From positions 1 through 52,821 of the forward strand of contig JABDCI010000009.1 of NCBI GenBank assembly GCA_013288215.1: DNA of 52,821 nucleotides. Reading direction: 5' to 3'. How positions within the stretch are numbered: position 1 is the first letter of the stretch; each line of letters begins with the position of its first letter. Below, one piece after another: positions 28,229 through 36,819 of this stretch. The notes under the pieces were generated by a model that searched no databases, was not told the DNA's origin, and was given only the letters and a program-made list of their open reading frames with translations. This DNA is from Verrucomicrobiota bacterium. Its GTDB lineage: Bacteria > Verrucomicrobiota > Verrucomicrobiia > JABWAM01. Position numbers and translations under genes: made by a program.

Positions 28229-29482
28229 GTGCGCTGGGCTCTCCTTGATGCGAATCCTTCAAAGGAAGATTTTACCCTTCGCCAAATCCGGCTCTCCCTT
28301 CAACGTCAGGGACACGAAGTCGGGATCCTCCACGTCACGGGGACGAGTGGGTTAAAATGTCACACTGAGATTGAAACGGTCTTAACATCCTGGAAACCGG
28401 ATCGGGTCCTTTGGTGTTCCATCACCGGCATGCCTTACCTCGAACTTTGGTCGGGAGCAGCGTTGGGAGGCATCCCAAAAATCGTGCTTTGGTTTGACGA
28501 CCCCGTCACTCCCGTGGAGCGTTATGGGTTGGAATCGGATCTCCGGGAACTTGCGTCGCGAAGCGATTTTCACTTTGGAATCTGGGACGGCCATTGGCGC
28601 GACGTGGCAAAGAGTCAGTGGGGGTTGCAGGCTCATGCGATTCACCTTTCGGTAGACGAGGAGGAATACGTGCCTGCCGGCAACTTGATTTCAGAAAAGG
28701 TATTCTTTGTGGGCATGCTGCACTCGCAAGCATCGATTTCGGAGAGACTGGAACATCTTCCCCGCTCGATGCGCTCCCTCGCTCGTGTTGTCGAAAACCG
28801 GCTGAAACAAGCGATGGAAGATCCGGAGTGGCGCATGGTTCCTTCATGGGACGTTTTATGGAACGAGGCACAGCAGGAGCTCCTATCGAAGGAGCAGATC
28901 CTGCTCCGGACGGAATTCGAACGCGATCGGGAGGCCGGGTGGCGTCTGCGTTGGGGCACGTGGGCCTTTGCGAAAAATGTCGTTCGAGTTCGAATGCTGC
29001 GAAAGGCCTTGGAAGCCACGCCTTTGCATGTGTTTTGCGAACAAAAACAGCTCGGACACGCGTCTGAAGAGGAGTGGCACGCGCTCTTGGGACAAAAAGG
29101 GCCTCGCTTAAGCGTCAGTGACACTTCGGAATTGACTGCTGAGGAGCTCGCGCGACTGCATCAATGTGGCTCGCTGCATCTTCAGGCGACGGATCCACAA
29201 TCCGTGCGAGGCGGCATTCCTTATCGCGTGTTTCAAGCAGCAGCGTGCGCTCAGGTTCTGCTCACGGATCTGCGGCCGGAGCTGGAAGCATCCTTTGAAC
29301 CTGGACGGGAAATCCTCGGTTACCACAACGCCGCTGAATTCGCGGCCCAATTGCGCCACTGCCTCGCAGATCCCATCTTGTTACACGAGGTGGGAGCCGC
29401 CGCCCGAAAACGATTCGAGAAGGAACATCTTTGGCGGCACCGCATCGAGACCATGGAGGGTTGGATGCGCTCTTGTCCCTGA
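28229..29482 (+). CDS. CgeB-like glycosyltransferase, paralog D (GTG start)
   Basis: FGIWDGHWRDVAK, AIHLSVDEEEY, LHLQATDPQSVRGGIPYRVFQAAACAQVLLTD, FEKEHLWRHRI; lies between divergent fliD and convergent flagellin. Confidence 0.82.
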   Translation: MRWALLDANPSKEDFTLRQIRLSLQRQGHEVGILHVTGTSGLKCHTEIETVLTSWKPDRVLWCSITGMPYLELWSGAALGGIPKIVLWFDDPVTPVERYGLESDLRELASRSDFHFGIWDGHWRDVAKSQWGLQAHAIHLSVDEEEYVPAGNLISEKVFFVGMLHSQASISERLEHLPRSMRSLARVVENRLKQAMEDPEWRMVPSWDVLWNEAQQELLSKEQILLRTEFERDREAGWRLRWGTWAFAKNVVRVRMLRKALEATPLHVFCEQKQLGHASEEEWHALLGQKGPRLSVSDTSELTAEELARLHQCGSLHLQATDPQSVRGGIPYRVFQAAACAQVLLTDLRPELEASFEPGREILGYHNAAEFAAQLRHCLADPILLHEVGAAARKRFEKEHLWRHRIETMEGWMRSCP

Positions 29483-29498
29483 CCTCGTGAAAACACAA

Positions 29499-29527
29499 TG
29501 CACCGGACAGGGTCACTGTCCGGTGCA
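29499..29527. terminator. Perfect 12-bp hairpin between convergent GT paralog D and flagellin
   Basis: TGCACCGGACAG-GGTCA-CTGTCCGGTGCA; on the minus strand followed by CATTGTGTTTTCAC. Confidence 0.8.
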
Positions 29528-29558
29528 GCGTGGGATTTACGGTCCGAACCCTTTTTGC

Positions 29559-30377
29559 TTAGCGCAGGAGGGCCAGAACGCTTTGCGTCGAGGCATTGGC
29601 CTGGGCAAGCATCGCTGTACCCGCTTGGTTCAGGATGTTGTACTTCGCAAGAGTCGTCGACTCGGCAGCGAAGTCCAGGTCTTTGATGCGTGAGTTTGCA
29701 GCGTCCGTGTTGATCTTCTGCGCCGACAAGTCGGTAACGTAGAAGTTAAGGGCCGACACGTCGGCATTCACAGTGGCACGGCTGCTGGCAATGTTCGACA
29801 ACGCAGAGGTCAACGCAGTCAACGCGCTCGTCGCAGCACTCGCGGTCAAGACGTTCGTGCTGGTGGCGGTGATCGCCGATACGTTATTCAAGGCGCTTGC
29901 GAGCGTCAGCGTATAGATGTTTGAGCCATCATCGCTGACGGTTGAGCTAATCGTCTGAGACGTATCGAACACGCGCGTACCGTTGAACTTGGCGTTCGTG
30001 ATTTGGTTGGTGATGTTGCTCTGCAACACGGTGAACTCGGTGTTGTAGTTCGCCCGATCTGACGCACTGAACGCACCGTTGGTGGCGCGAGTCGCTAGTT
30101 CGCTCATACGCGAGATTTCATCCTGAACGGTCTGCAGGAAGCTATCCGCTGTCTGGGCAAACGAGATGAGGTTCTGTGCACCTGCCGTAGCGGCAGCAAG
30201 ACGCGTGCTTGACGCGCCCAACTTACCACTTACGGCAACACCTGCGGCGTCGTCCGACGGATCAGCAAGGTTGCTGCCTGAAGACAAACGCTCGATGGAT
30301 TTGGTTAACCCTGCATTCGCAACGCCTAAATAGTATGTTGCGTTGAGGGCCGCTATGTTTGTTCCAATTACTGGCAT
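29559..30377 (-). CDS. fliC: Flagellin (short, 272 aa)
   Basis: MPVIGTNIAALNATYYLGVANAGLTKSIERLSSGSNLADPSDDAAGVAVSGKLGASSTRL... and C-term AANSRIKDLDFAAESTTLAKYNILNQAGTAMLAQANASTQSVLALLR. Confidence 0.97.
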   Translation of the reverse strand: MPVIGTNIAALNATYYLGVANAGLTKSIERLSSGSNLADPSDDAAGVAVSGKLGASSTRLAAATAGAQNLISFAQTADSFLQTVQDEISRMSELATRATNGAFSASDRANYNTEFTVLQSNITNQITNAKFNGTRVFDTSQTISSTVSDDGSNIYTLTLASALNNVSAITATSTNVLTASAATSALTALTSALSNIASSRATVNADVSALNFYVTDLSAQKINTDAANSRIKDLDFAAESTTLAKYNILNQAGTAMLAQANASTQSVLALLR

Positions 30378-30383
30378 AAGTAA

Positions 30384-30430
30384 CTCCTTCCTTAGAGTTT
30401 TGTTTTTGTTTTCTGGTCACTTCCATGTGA
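30384..30430 (-). promoter_or_regulatory. Candidate CsrA-binding leader of flagellin mRNA
   Basis: Hairpin UCAC-AUGGAA-GUGA (30417-30430) presents AUGGA in the loop; SD AAGGAAGGAG (30384-30393) contains two further ANGGA motifs. Confidence 0.6.
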
Positions 30431-30467
30431 TCCATCGGATCGAGGTTCCGATGCACCTGTAGTCATT

Positions 30468-30494
30468 CCATCGGCCTGTCCGACAACGACTTTA
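30468..30494 (-). promoter_or_regulatory. Sigma-28 (FliA)-type promoter of flagellin
   Basis: Minus strand TAAAGTCG-TTGTCGGACAG (N11)-GCCGATGG, near-consensus with correct spacing. Confidence 0.88.
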
Positions 30495-30529
30495 GACAAA
30501 CCTCAAAACAATCTTGACAGCAGCTGACC

Positions 30530-30763
30530 CTAGGAGATTTTTTCCGAAGTTGGAATTTTGGGGAGGGCAATGGACTTTTTGTCCGTCGCGGCTTCACGGT
30601 TCGCCGACTGGATCCGGTCGTACACTTCCTTGCGGTAGATATGGACGTCCGAAGGAGCGTTGAAGCCCAGACGCACTTGGCTTCCCTCAACCGAAACAAG
30701 GACGACTTCGATCGTGTCATTGACAACGACAACTTCCCCCACCTTCCTGGTAACGATTAGCAT
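30530..30763 (-). CDS. csrA: Carbon storage/translational regulator CsrA
   Basis: MLIVTRKVGEVVVVNDTIEVVLVSVEGSQVRLGFNAPSDVHIYRKEVYDRI. Confidence 0.95.
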   Translation of the reverse strand: MLIVTRKVGEVVVVNDTIEVVLVSVEGSQVRLGFNAPSDVHIYRKEVYDRIQSANREAATDKKSIALPKIPTSEKIS

Positions 30764-30826
30764 CCTGCTAAGATAGCCTCTCGAGAGGGTAATAAATCAA
30801 CCAGAAAAAGCCGACTCAACCGAGAC

Positions 30827-30943
30827 TCAACGGAGCAAAAAGTCGAGGATCGCCCGAAGAATGCCGCGGAGATGGAATGGCAAGTGCCCCGGATGCCTCA
30901 CTGCGGCGATCACATGAACTCGAATTTGGCGTCTGCGTGTCAT
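30827..30943 (-). CDS. Possible 38-aa basic small ORF between fliW and csrA
   Basis: MTRRRQIRVHVIAAVRHPGHLPFHLRGILRAILDFLLR with SD-like GGAGAG 4 nt upstream; below the track length cutoff. Confidence 0.3.
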   Translation of the reverse strand: MTRRRQIRVHVIAAVRHPGHLPFHLRGILRAILDFLLR

Positions 30944-30961
30944 CGTTCTCTCCACTTCATT

Positions 30962-30988
30962 CTATCGGCATAAACCCACAAAAATTGA
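30962..30988 (-). promoter_or_regulatory. Sigma-28-type promoter upstream of csrA (and small ORF)
   Basis: Minus strand TCAATTTT-N11-GCCGATAG (6/8 and 7/8 matches). Confidence 0.6.
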
Positions 30989-31015
30989 GGGGGGGCCGAA
31001 GGAAAACAGGCAAAC

Positions 31016-31462
31016 TCAGACTCCTTGGATGCGGTAGACCGCCCGCTCCGAGTACATGGACTCGTTCGCTAAAATGGATTGCTGCGCCTGGAAACTAAGA
31101 AGGTTGATAATGATCGGTGCCTTGAGATTGGTGTGCAGTTCCGGAGGGGTGCTATTGATAAGCTTGAGAATGCTCACGACGAGGACCTGATCCAGAGGAG
31201 GTGAACCGATCTCCATGAGATCATCCTCTGGAATGTCGGGCCGATATTCCGGAAAAAGAAAGAAGGGAGAAGTGACGACAAATGCGAGGTCAGGTGTCTT
31301 GAGCGACTGGAGCCACGCCAGAGGTTTATCCTCAGGATTTTGCATGAGGACAAACTCCATCTCATGGGGAAATCCAGGAAGGCCGTGCTTGAAGCGAACG
31401 ACATTGGTCGGCGTGATTTTATGGAGCAACTTCGAAAATTGAAGGAACGATTGGGCCGTCAT
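31016..31462 (-). CDS. fliW: Flagellar assembly factor FliW
   Basis: VVRFKHGLPGFPHEMEFVLMQNPEDKPLAWLQSLKTPDLAFVVTSPFFLFPEYRPDI. Confidence 0.93.
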   Translation of the reverse strand: MTAQSFLQFSKLLHKITPTNVVRFKHGLPGFPHEMEFVLMQNPEDKPLAWLQSLKTPDLAFVVTSPFFLFPEYRPDIPEDDLMEIGSPPLDQVLVVSILKLINSTPPELHTNLKAPIIINLLSFQAQQSILANESMYSERAVYRIQGV

Positions 31463-31508
31463 AGCGTTTGCGGGCTCAGAATCACGTTCTTGATGGAGAA
31501 TATCAATA

Positions 31509-32471
31509 TTATGGTACTGGCAGATAGTTCATCAACGACAAGTTCAAAATTTTCGACCCGGCTTGCAAGGCGGCCTGCAAACTGTTCTGCTTCGAGTTCA
31601 GATCGAGCACCGTGCTGGCATAATCTGCACTGGTCAAATTAGAAATGGTCGTCTGGTCCTGGTTGAGTTGCTGAGTTTGATCGTTTTGAGTCATGTTCAG
31701 ACGATCCAAATTTGCACTCGTAGCGCCAATGACGGTGGACACATTATTTAAGACACCATTGATCCCCGACAAGGTGGCCTGAGCCGCAGGCGCATTTCCG
31801 GCCGAAAGATCGTTTCGCAGGGTTATTAATTGTGTAAAGACATTCGAGGCGCCATTGATGAAAAGACCCCCAGGGGAGCCGCTCCCGGAACCGACGACGT
31901 TGAAATCCATCTTGGCGCCCGGTGCGACTTCAAGTTGTGTGACGTTGCTGTTGCCACGATAAGTCACTGCGGTGATCTGATTCGACCCATTACGTGTGAC
32001 GCTGAATGGAACATAAGCCGCCGTAGTGGCGGGGTCTGTGTCCCCCGGCCGAAGGTAATTGCCACCGAATAAATAATTACCAGTTGAATCTTGGCTATTG
32101 CCCAGCGCAACAGATTGTTCGAGGAGATTATTCACCTGAACGGAAAGCGTCTGCATATCCGAGGAGTTCAACGCGCCGCCGGCTTGTATGGCGAGCTGCG
32201 AAGCATTGGTTACAATGGTTTGAAGCTGGGTTGCCGAATTGTAGTTCAACTGTGTCCGCTGCTGCATCTGCTGCGCCACATTGATATAACCGTGCGTCTG
32301 AAGCTGCGAAGCCCTCATTTGCAATGCGCCTTCATAACTTGCGGGGTCGTCGGAAGCAACATTGACTTTTAAACCCGAAGAGATCGCATTCTGATCCTGT
32401 AAGATCGATGTCTGAATTGTCTGAAGTTGGGTTGACAGCGAATCCGGAAAAATATTGGAAGTAATGCGCAT
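31509..32471 (-). CDS. flgL: Flagellar hook-associated protein FlgL
   Basis: MRITSNIFPDSLSTQLQTIQTSILQDQNAISSGLKVNVASDDPASYEGALQMRA. Confidence 0.92.
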   Translation of the reverse strand: MRITSNIFPDSLSTQLQTIQTSILQDQNAISSGLKVNVASDDPASYEGALQMRASQLQTHGYINVAQQMQQRTQLNYNSATQLQTIVTNASQLAIQAGGALNSSDMQTLSVQVNNLLEQSVALGNSQDSTGNYLFGGNYLRPGDTDPATTAAYVPFSVTRNGSNQITAVTYRGNSNVTQLEVAPGAKMDFNVVGSGSGSPGGLFINGASNVFTQLITLRNDLSAGNAPAAQATLSGINGVLNNVSTVIGATSANLDRLNMTQNDQTQQLNQDQTTISNLTSADYASTVLDLNSKQNSLQAALQAGSKILNLSLMNYLPVP

Positions 32472-32474
32472 AAA

Positions 32475-34016
32475 TTATTGTATTTGAATGAGTGTCTGCA
32501 TCATCGAGTCGATCGTGCTCATGAGGCGTGCGGAAGCTTCATAGGCGTGCTGGTAAATCATCAAGTTGCTCGTCTCTTGATCCAAAGAAACGCCCTGAAC
32601 CGAATCCCGCTGCTGGCTCAGCTGCTGATTCACAAGTTGCTGAGTACTTCCCTGATTCGTGGTAGATTGGATATTGGCCGCAAGCGAAGTCAAAGTATTG
32701 AGATAATAGTTGGAAACCGTTTGGCCTCCAAGCTGGGGGGCTGTGGTATTGCTTTTTAAATCGGCAATCGTCTGCGCTAAATTGCCATTCAAAGGCTGAC
32801 CTGCGGTGTCCGATGCTGCAATTTGCGTAGGATCTGCGGCAATCGCACTATTTAATTGGATATTGCGTGCTGTCACGGTTCCAAGTGCATTTCCAGGGAT
32901 ATTATCGTTATCAAAGAAGCTGGCGGATCCGGCAGTATTGTAGGCGGGCGACCCTTGGAGGGTAAACCCCGTCTGGTGCACGGTGTCAACGAGGTTCGCA
33001 AGTCCTGCCGCAATATTATCATAATTTTGAACCAACCCCGTCGTGCCATCCCCAATGACAGAATTAATGACATTGAGTTGGGCTGCCACGGTTCCTGCAC
33101 TGGGTTGCGTCACGGCGGTCAGGTTTCCCACAGTTTCCGCGACGCCGCCAGTCCAGCCTTCGAGTGCCATCGTCGGTGCGGAACCATTGACTGCGAGTTT
33201 CACCGTCGTTGCAGATGCCGTATTTCCGGAATAGTTGCCGCTCACGAGGAGAGTGCCACCTTGAGCGGAACCTAAGCGGACGGTCAAACTGCCATTGCTT
33301 TCCTCGTGCGTGCTGATATCAAAGGTCTGAGATAAAGTCTCCACGAGTTGCTGGCGCTGGTCGCGCAAGTCGTTTGCCTTGGTTGTTCCTCCCACTTCAA
33401 CCGACGAAATCTGCTGATTCAAAGAAGCAATATTGGCCAAAATTGTATTCGCTGCGTTCACGGCGGTCGTGACGTCGGTGCCAATCTGGGTTTGAGTCGT
33501 TATGAGCGAGTTGCCGATCGTGTTCAGCGCCGTGGCAACAATCTGGGCACTCGATACCACCTGTTGCCGCAGAACGCTGGACGTGGGATCCGTACTTAAA
33601 GACTGGTATGCACTGAAGAAATTATTGATGTCATCCGTCAATCCTCCACTCGTCGAAGTCGCACTCGTGCTTGAAAGCGAATTCAGACTGCTCAGAGGCT
33701 GATCGAGGCTCGTTTGCACCTGGGTCATCAAATCGCTTTTGGTGTTGTAATAGGAAAGCGAACTGATGCCTCCCGGGATTTGTGAATCCAGCAAGGAGCT
33801 GCGAATCTGCTCAATGCCGGTGGCGGTAACGCCAGTTCCTTGCTGTCCAAGCGTGGTGGCAAGAGGAGTGGACGTCTGGAGTTGAATCTGCTCCCTTGAA
33901 TAGTTCGGCGTATCGACGTTGGCAATGTTCTGTCCCGTCACCTCGATGGCTTGCTGCTGCACGTCCAGCGCATTCGCCGCCATGTACAGTGCTCCGTTGA
34001 TGCCGAGGGAACTCAT
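32475..34016 (-). CDS. flgK: Flagellar hook-associated protein FlgK
   Basis: GINGALYMAANALDVQQQAIEVTGQNIANVDTPNYSREQIQLQT; C-term GVSLDQETSNLMIYQHAYEASARLMSTIDSMMQTLI. Confidence 0.95.
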   Translation of the reverse strand: MSSLGINGALYMAANALDVQQQAIEVTGQNIANVDTPNYSREQIQLQTSTPLATTLGQQGTGVTATGIEQIRSSLLDSQIPGGISSLSYYNTKSDLMTQVQTSLDQPLSSLNSLSSTSATSTSGGLTDDINNFFSAYQSLSTDPTSSVLRQQVVSSAQIVATALNTIGNSLITTQTQIGTDVTTAVNAANTILANIASLNQQISSVEVGGTTKANDLRDQRQQLVETLSQTFDISTHEESNGSLTVRLGSAQGGTLLVSGNYSGNTASATTVKLAVNGSAPTMALEGWTGGVAETVGNLTAVTQPSAGTVAAQLNVINSVIGDGTTGLVQNYDNIAAGLANLVDTVHQTGFTLQGSPAYNTAGSASFFDNDNIPGNALGTVTARNIQLNSAIAADPTQIAASDTAGQPLNGNLAQTIADLKSNTTAPQLGGQTVSNYYLNTLTSLAANIQSTTNQGSTQQLVNQQLSQQRDSVQGVSLDQETSNLMIYQHAYEASARLMSTIDSMMQTLIQIQ

Positions 34017-34514
34017 TTAAGCAACCGTCTGAAAAACAGTTTGTCGTTTGCCGGGTTTCTGGAGAGATCCATTCTGTCCGTAGATGGATCCCGAACTGTT
34101 CAGGCCGAGCCACGGCGAGAGAACCTGCTCTAGGAAATGGACCGAATGGGAAAGAAGGACCTGATTCTGCCATGCCAATTCATGCACCAGAAACATTTGC
34201 ACGTCGGAGCGCTCTGCAATGCTCATCGAATGCTCGCGCACGTTCGCAGGCAGGAGTTCAATCATCCCCGAAAGGGTCGTGTCCGAGGGTTTCTCGCCCT
34301 CAGGAATCAGCGACTTCAAAAGGGTTGCACGCTTTTGGCCGCACTGGCGGATGCAGGAAAGCTGATCCTCGATCTTCGTCAGGATCGGCATGAGCCTCTC
34401 TGTCTGGCGCTGGAGAATCACCTGCTGTTCCTCCTTCAAAAGTGATACAAGCGCGACCAATCCATCATGTTCAGCGAGGAGGAGGCTGGAGAGCGTTTCG
34501 ATGTCAGAAGGCAT
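34017..34514 (-). CDS. flgN: FlgN-like export chaperone
   Basis: Position directly upstream of flgK; helical protein LLLAEHDGLVALVSLLKEEQQVILQRQTERLMPILTKIEDQL. Confidence 0.75.
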   Translation of the reverse strand: MPSDIETLSSLLLAEHDGLVALVSLLKEEQQVILQRQTERLMPILTKIEDQLSCIRQCGQKRATLLKSLIPEGEKPSDTTLSGMIELLPANVREHSMSIAERSDVQMFLVHELAWQNQVLLSHSVHFLEQVLSPWLGLNSSGSIYGQNGSLQKPGKRQTVFQTVA

Positions 34515-34527
34515 AAGAGCGGGTGAT

Positions 34528-35055
34528 TTAAGGGTTCGAAATCGGCTTGGAGGCTATATTTACATTATCGGCGTTGAGAGGGGTTTCTGGAGGATTTCCG
34601 GATATCAATGTAAGGGCTTTCATCTGGTTTGGGGCCACTTCCTGGACTACAGGAGTTTGCAAGCCTTCCCAGTTGCCCTTGTCGACGACGCGATGACTGA
34701 TTTGGCTCATGTGACCTTGTTCCGGATGCGCTTCGAGGTATTGCTTCAAATCAGGCTCATGCTGGACGACGTTTTGGAAGATCTGGTTCGCCAGGCCCAT
34801 GCTTTGATGCTCCGCCATGGATTTCGCAATCGCCGTGGTGAGCATCCCTGAGTAAATATCACCGGACAAGCCTTCGCTCACGAGGTTTCCCTTCTCCAAG
34901 GTCTTCTCCATATCCTCCAACATTTGATGAATTAACATCGCTTCGAAATCCGTTGAGGCGCCTTTCAATTTTTGCAGCTTTTGCTCAGGCGTCACCTCGG
35001 CTTTCGTCAGGTCTGCCGGCTGGAGGGCTTGGATATTGAGAGGATCGACACTCAT
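34528..35055 (-). CDS. flgJ: FlgJ-type rod-binding protein without muramidase domain
   Basis: KLKGASTDFEAMLIHQMLEDMEKTL...SGDIYSGMLTTAIAKSMAEHQSMGLANQIF. Confidence 0.85.
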   Translation of the reverse strand: MSVDPLNIQALQPADLTKAEVTPEQKLQKLKGASTDFEAMLIHQMLEDMEKTLEKGNLVSEGLSGDIYSGMLTTAIAKSMAEHQSMGLANQIFQNVVQHEPDLKQYLEAHPEQGHMSQISHRVVDKGNWEGLQTPVVQEVAPNQMKALTLISGNPPETPLNADNVNIASKPISNP

Positions 35056-35056
35056 G

Positions 35057-36163
35057 TTAATGAATCACAAGTTCTGCCTGGAGGGCACCCGCCTGTTTCA
35101 ACGCCTGAAAAATCGTGATCATATCGCGCGGCGTCGCTCCGAGCGCATTCAGGGCTGCAGCGACTTTGTCCACTGTCGGAAGATCCTGGAGAACCACCAA
35201 CCGCGACTTCTCCTCTTTCACGCCGGTTGTCGTGGCCCCGATGGTTGTCGTGGTCCCCGTGGTGCTGAATGGGAGCGGTTGGGAGACCTGCTGGCTCGAC
35301 ACGATGGTGATCGTTAAATTTCCATGAGCAACAGCCACGCTCGAAACGCGGATTCGCGCATTGGCGACGATCGTTCCGGTGCGTTCGTTAACCACCACCT
35401 TTGTCGTCGTGTCAGGTTCGGTTTCCACATTTTCCAGCTCGGAAATGAAATTCACCTGCTTCGAAGGCTCGACGCAATCGGGAGGAACATGGACGCGCAC
35501 GGTGCCGGCATCGACAGCCATCGCAATCGTCGTGAAGCGACGGTTCAATGAATCCGCCATTCTGGAAGCGGTCGTGAAATCCGGCTCTTCGAGCGAAATG
35601 TCGAGTGTGTTTGCCTGCGTGATCACATCGGAGGGAACTTCACGCTCAACGAGTGCCCCACCCGAGATTTGAGCGACCGTAGGATGATTTTTTTGGACGC
35701 TGGCACCACCTGCACCGCCTGTTCCCCCGCCGAAACCACCGAGCACAAGCGCTCCCTGCGATACCGCATAGACCTGGCCGTCAGCCGCGATCAGAGGAGT
35801 CTGCATCAAGATCCCTCCTTGCAGATTTTTGGCATCGGCAATCGAAGCGACGTTCACGTCAATGCGCGCGCCCTGGCGAATGGAGGGCGGCAGGTCGGCA
35901 GTGACCATCACAATGGCGACGTTATTCGCCTTGATATCGGAAATCGCAACGGTCAAACCAAAACGGTTCAAAAAATTGGCCATTGTCTGCAGCGTGACGT
36001 TCGGATTGGAATCGCCGGTGCCTGCGAGCCCCACCACCACGCCGTAACCGATAAGCTGGTTCTGACGGGAGCCCTGGATGCGCGCGATATCCTTGATGCG
36101 TGCCGCCGAAACATCCACCGGCAAAAGTGCACAAAGGGCCAGAAAAAAGAGAATGAAACGCAT
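35057..36163 (-). CDS. flgI: Flagellar P-ring protein FlgI
   Basis: SAARIKDIARIQGSRQNQLIGYGVVVGLAGTGDSNPNVTLQTMANFLNRFGL. Confidence 0.96.
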   Translation of the reverse strand: MRFILFFLALCALLPVDVSAARIKDIARIQGSRQNQLIGYGVVVGLAGTGDSNPNVTLQTMANFLNRFGLTVAISDIKANNVAIVMVTADLPPSIRQGARIDVNVASIADAKNLQGGILMQTPLIAADGQVYAVSQGALVLGGFGGGTGGAGGASVQKNHPTVAQISGGALVEREVPSDVITQANTLDISLEEPDFTTASRMADSLNRRFTTIAMAVDAGTVRVHVPPDCVEPSKQVNFISELENVETEPDTTTKVVVNERTGTIVANARIRVSSVAVAHGNLTITIVSSQQVSQPLPFSTTGTTTTIGATTTGVKEEKSRLVVLQDLPTVDKVAAALNALGATPRDMITIFQALKQAGALQAELVIH

Positions 36164-36165
36164 AA

Positions 36166-36819
36166 TCAAAACGGAGTGAGAGTTTCGAACCATCGAGTAA
36201 GCCATCCCTTGCGCTGTTCGCGTGAAACGGCGCCGTTGCTGATCTGGCGAACCTGCAAATCGGCGATCTGCGTCGACATGATCGTATTGGCGGTCGTGAG
36301 ATCCTCCTCACGAACAAGGCCTGAGAGCACCAGATCGGAACGCTCCTGCCCTGCGTCGAACCGGCTTGTCGCTTCAACGCGAAGCACCCGGTTTGGCAAT
36401 ACGTCGGTCACGCGTGCCTGGATGGTCGAAGTGAGGGTCTCGCTATTGTTCACCGTTCCACCGCCGTCAAACGTTCTGGTGCCACCCCAAAGCCAATGTG
36501 GATCACGACGGGTAAGCTCGTCCGCCGTGCGCACGCCACCCATGAACGGCTGGAAAAAAGATTGAAACGACTCGTTTTCGCTCGTCGTTTTGGAGGTCTT
36601 CGTATCCTGATTCTTCGTCGCCGTTGTGGACTGATTCACGACGATCGTGATGAGGTCGCCGCGACGAAACGCCGTGCGGTCGGTAAACATCGAGCGTCCG
36701 CCATTGCGGCCCTCATCCCAAAGCGAAGTCGCGCGGGCAGCCGCGATGGTCAAAAACCAGAACGCAATGAGGAGTCCGAGCCGGACCCACTCAGGGTATG
36801 ATCTCGACTGTATTTTCAT
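36166..36819 (-). CDS. flgH: Flagellar L-ring protein FlgH (cysteine-free)
   Basis: SLWDEGRNGGRSMFTDRTAFRRGDLITIVVNQSTTATKNQDTKT...LRVEATSRFDAGQERSDLVLSGLVREEDLTTANTIMSTQIADLQV. Confidence 0.92.
   Translation of the reverse strand: MKIQSRSYPEWVRLGLLIAFWFLTIAAARATSLWDEGRNGGRSMFTDRTAFRRGDLITIVVNQSTTATKNQDTKTSKTTSENESFQSFFQPFMGGVRTADELTRRDPHWLWGGTRTFDGGGTVNNSETLTSTIQARVTDVLPNRVLRVEATSRFDAGQERSDLVLSGLVREEDLTTANTIMSTQIADLQVRQISNGAVSREQRKGWLTRWFETLTPF

Noticed and set aside
34565-34572. Perfect GCCGATAA (-10 of sigma-28) on the minus strand about 50 nt upstream of flgN
   Set aside because: No acceptable -35 element at N11 (TCCAGAAA); kept only as a weak possibility.
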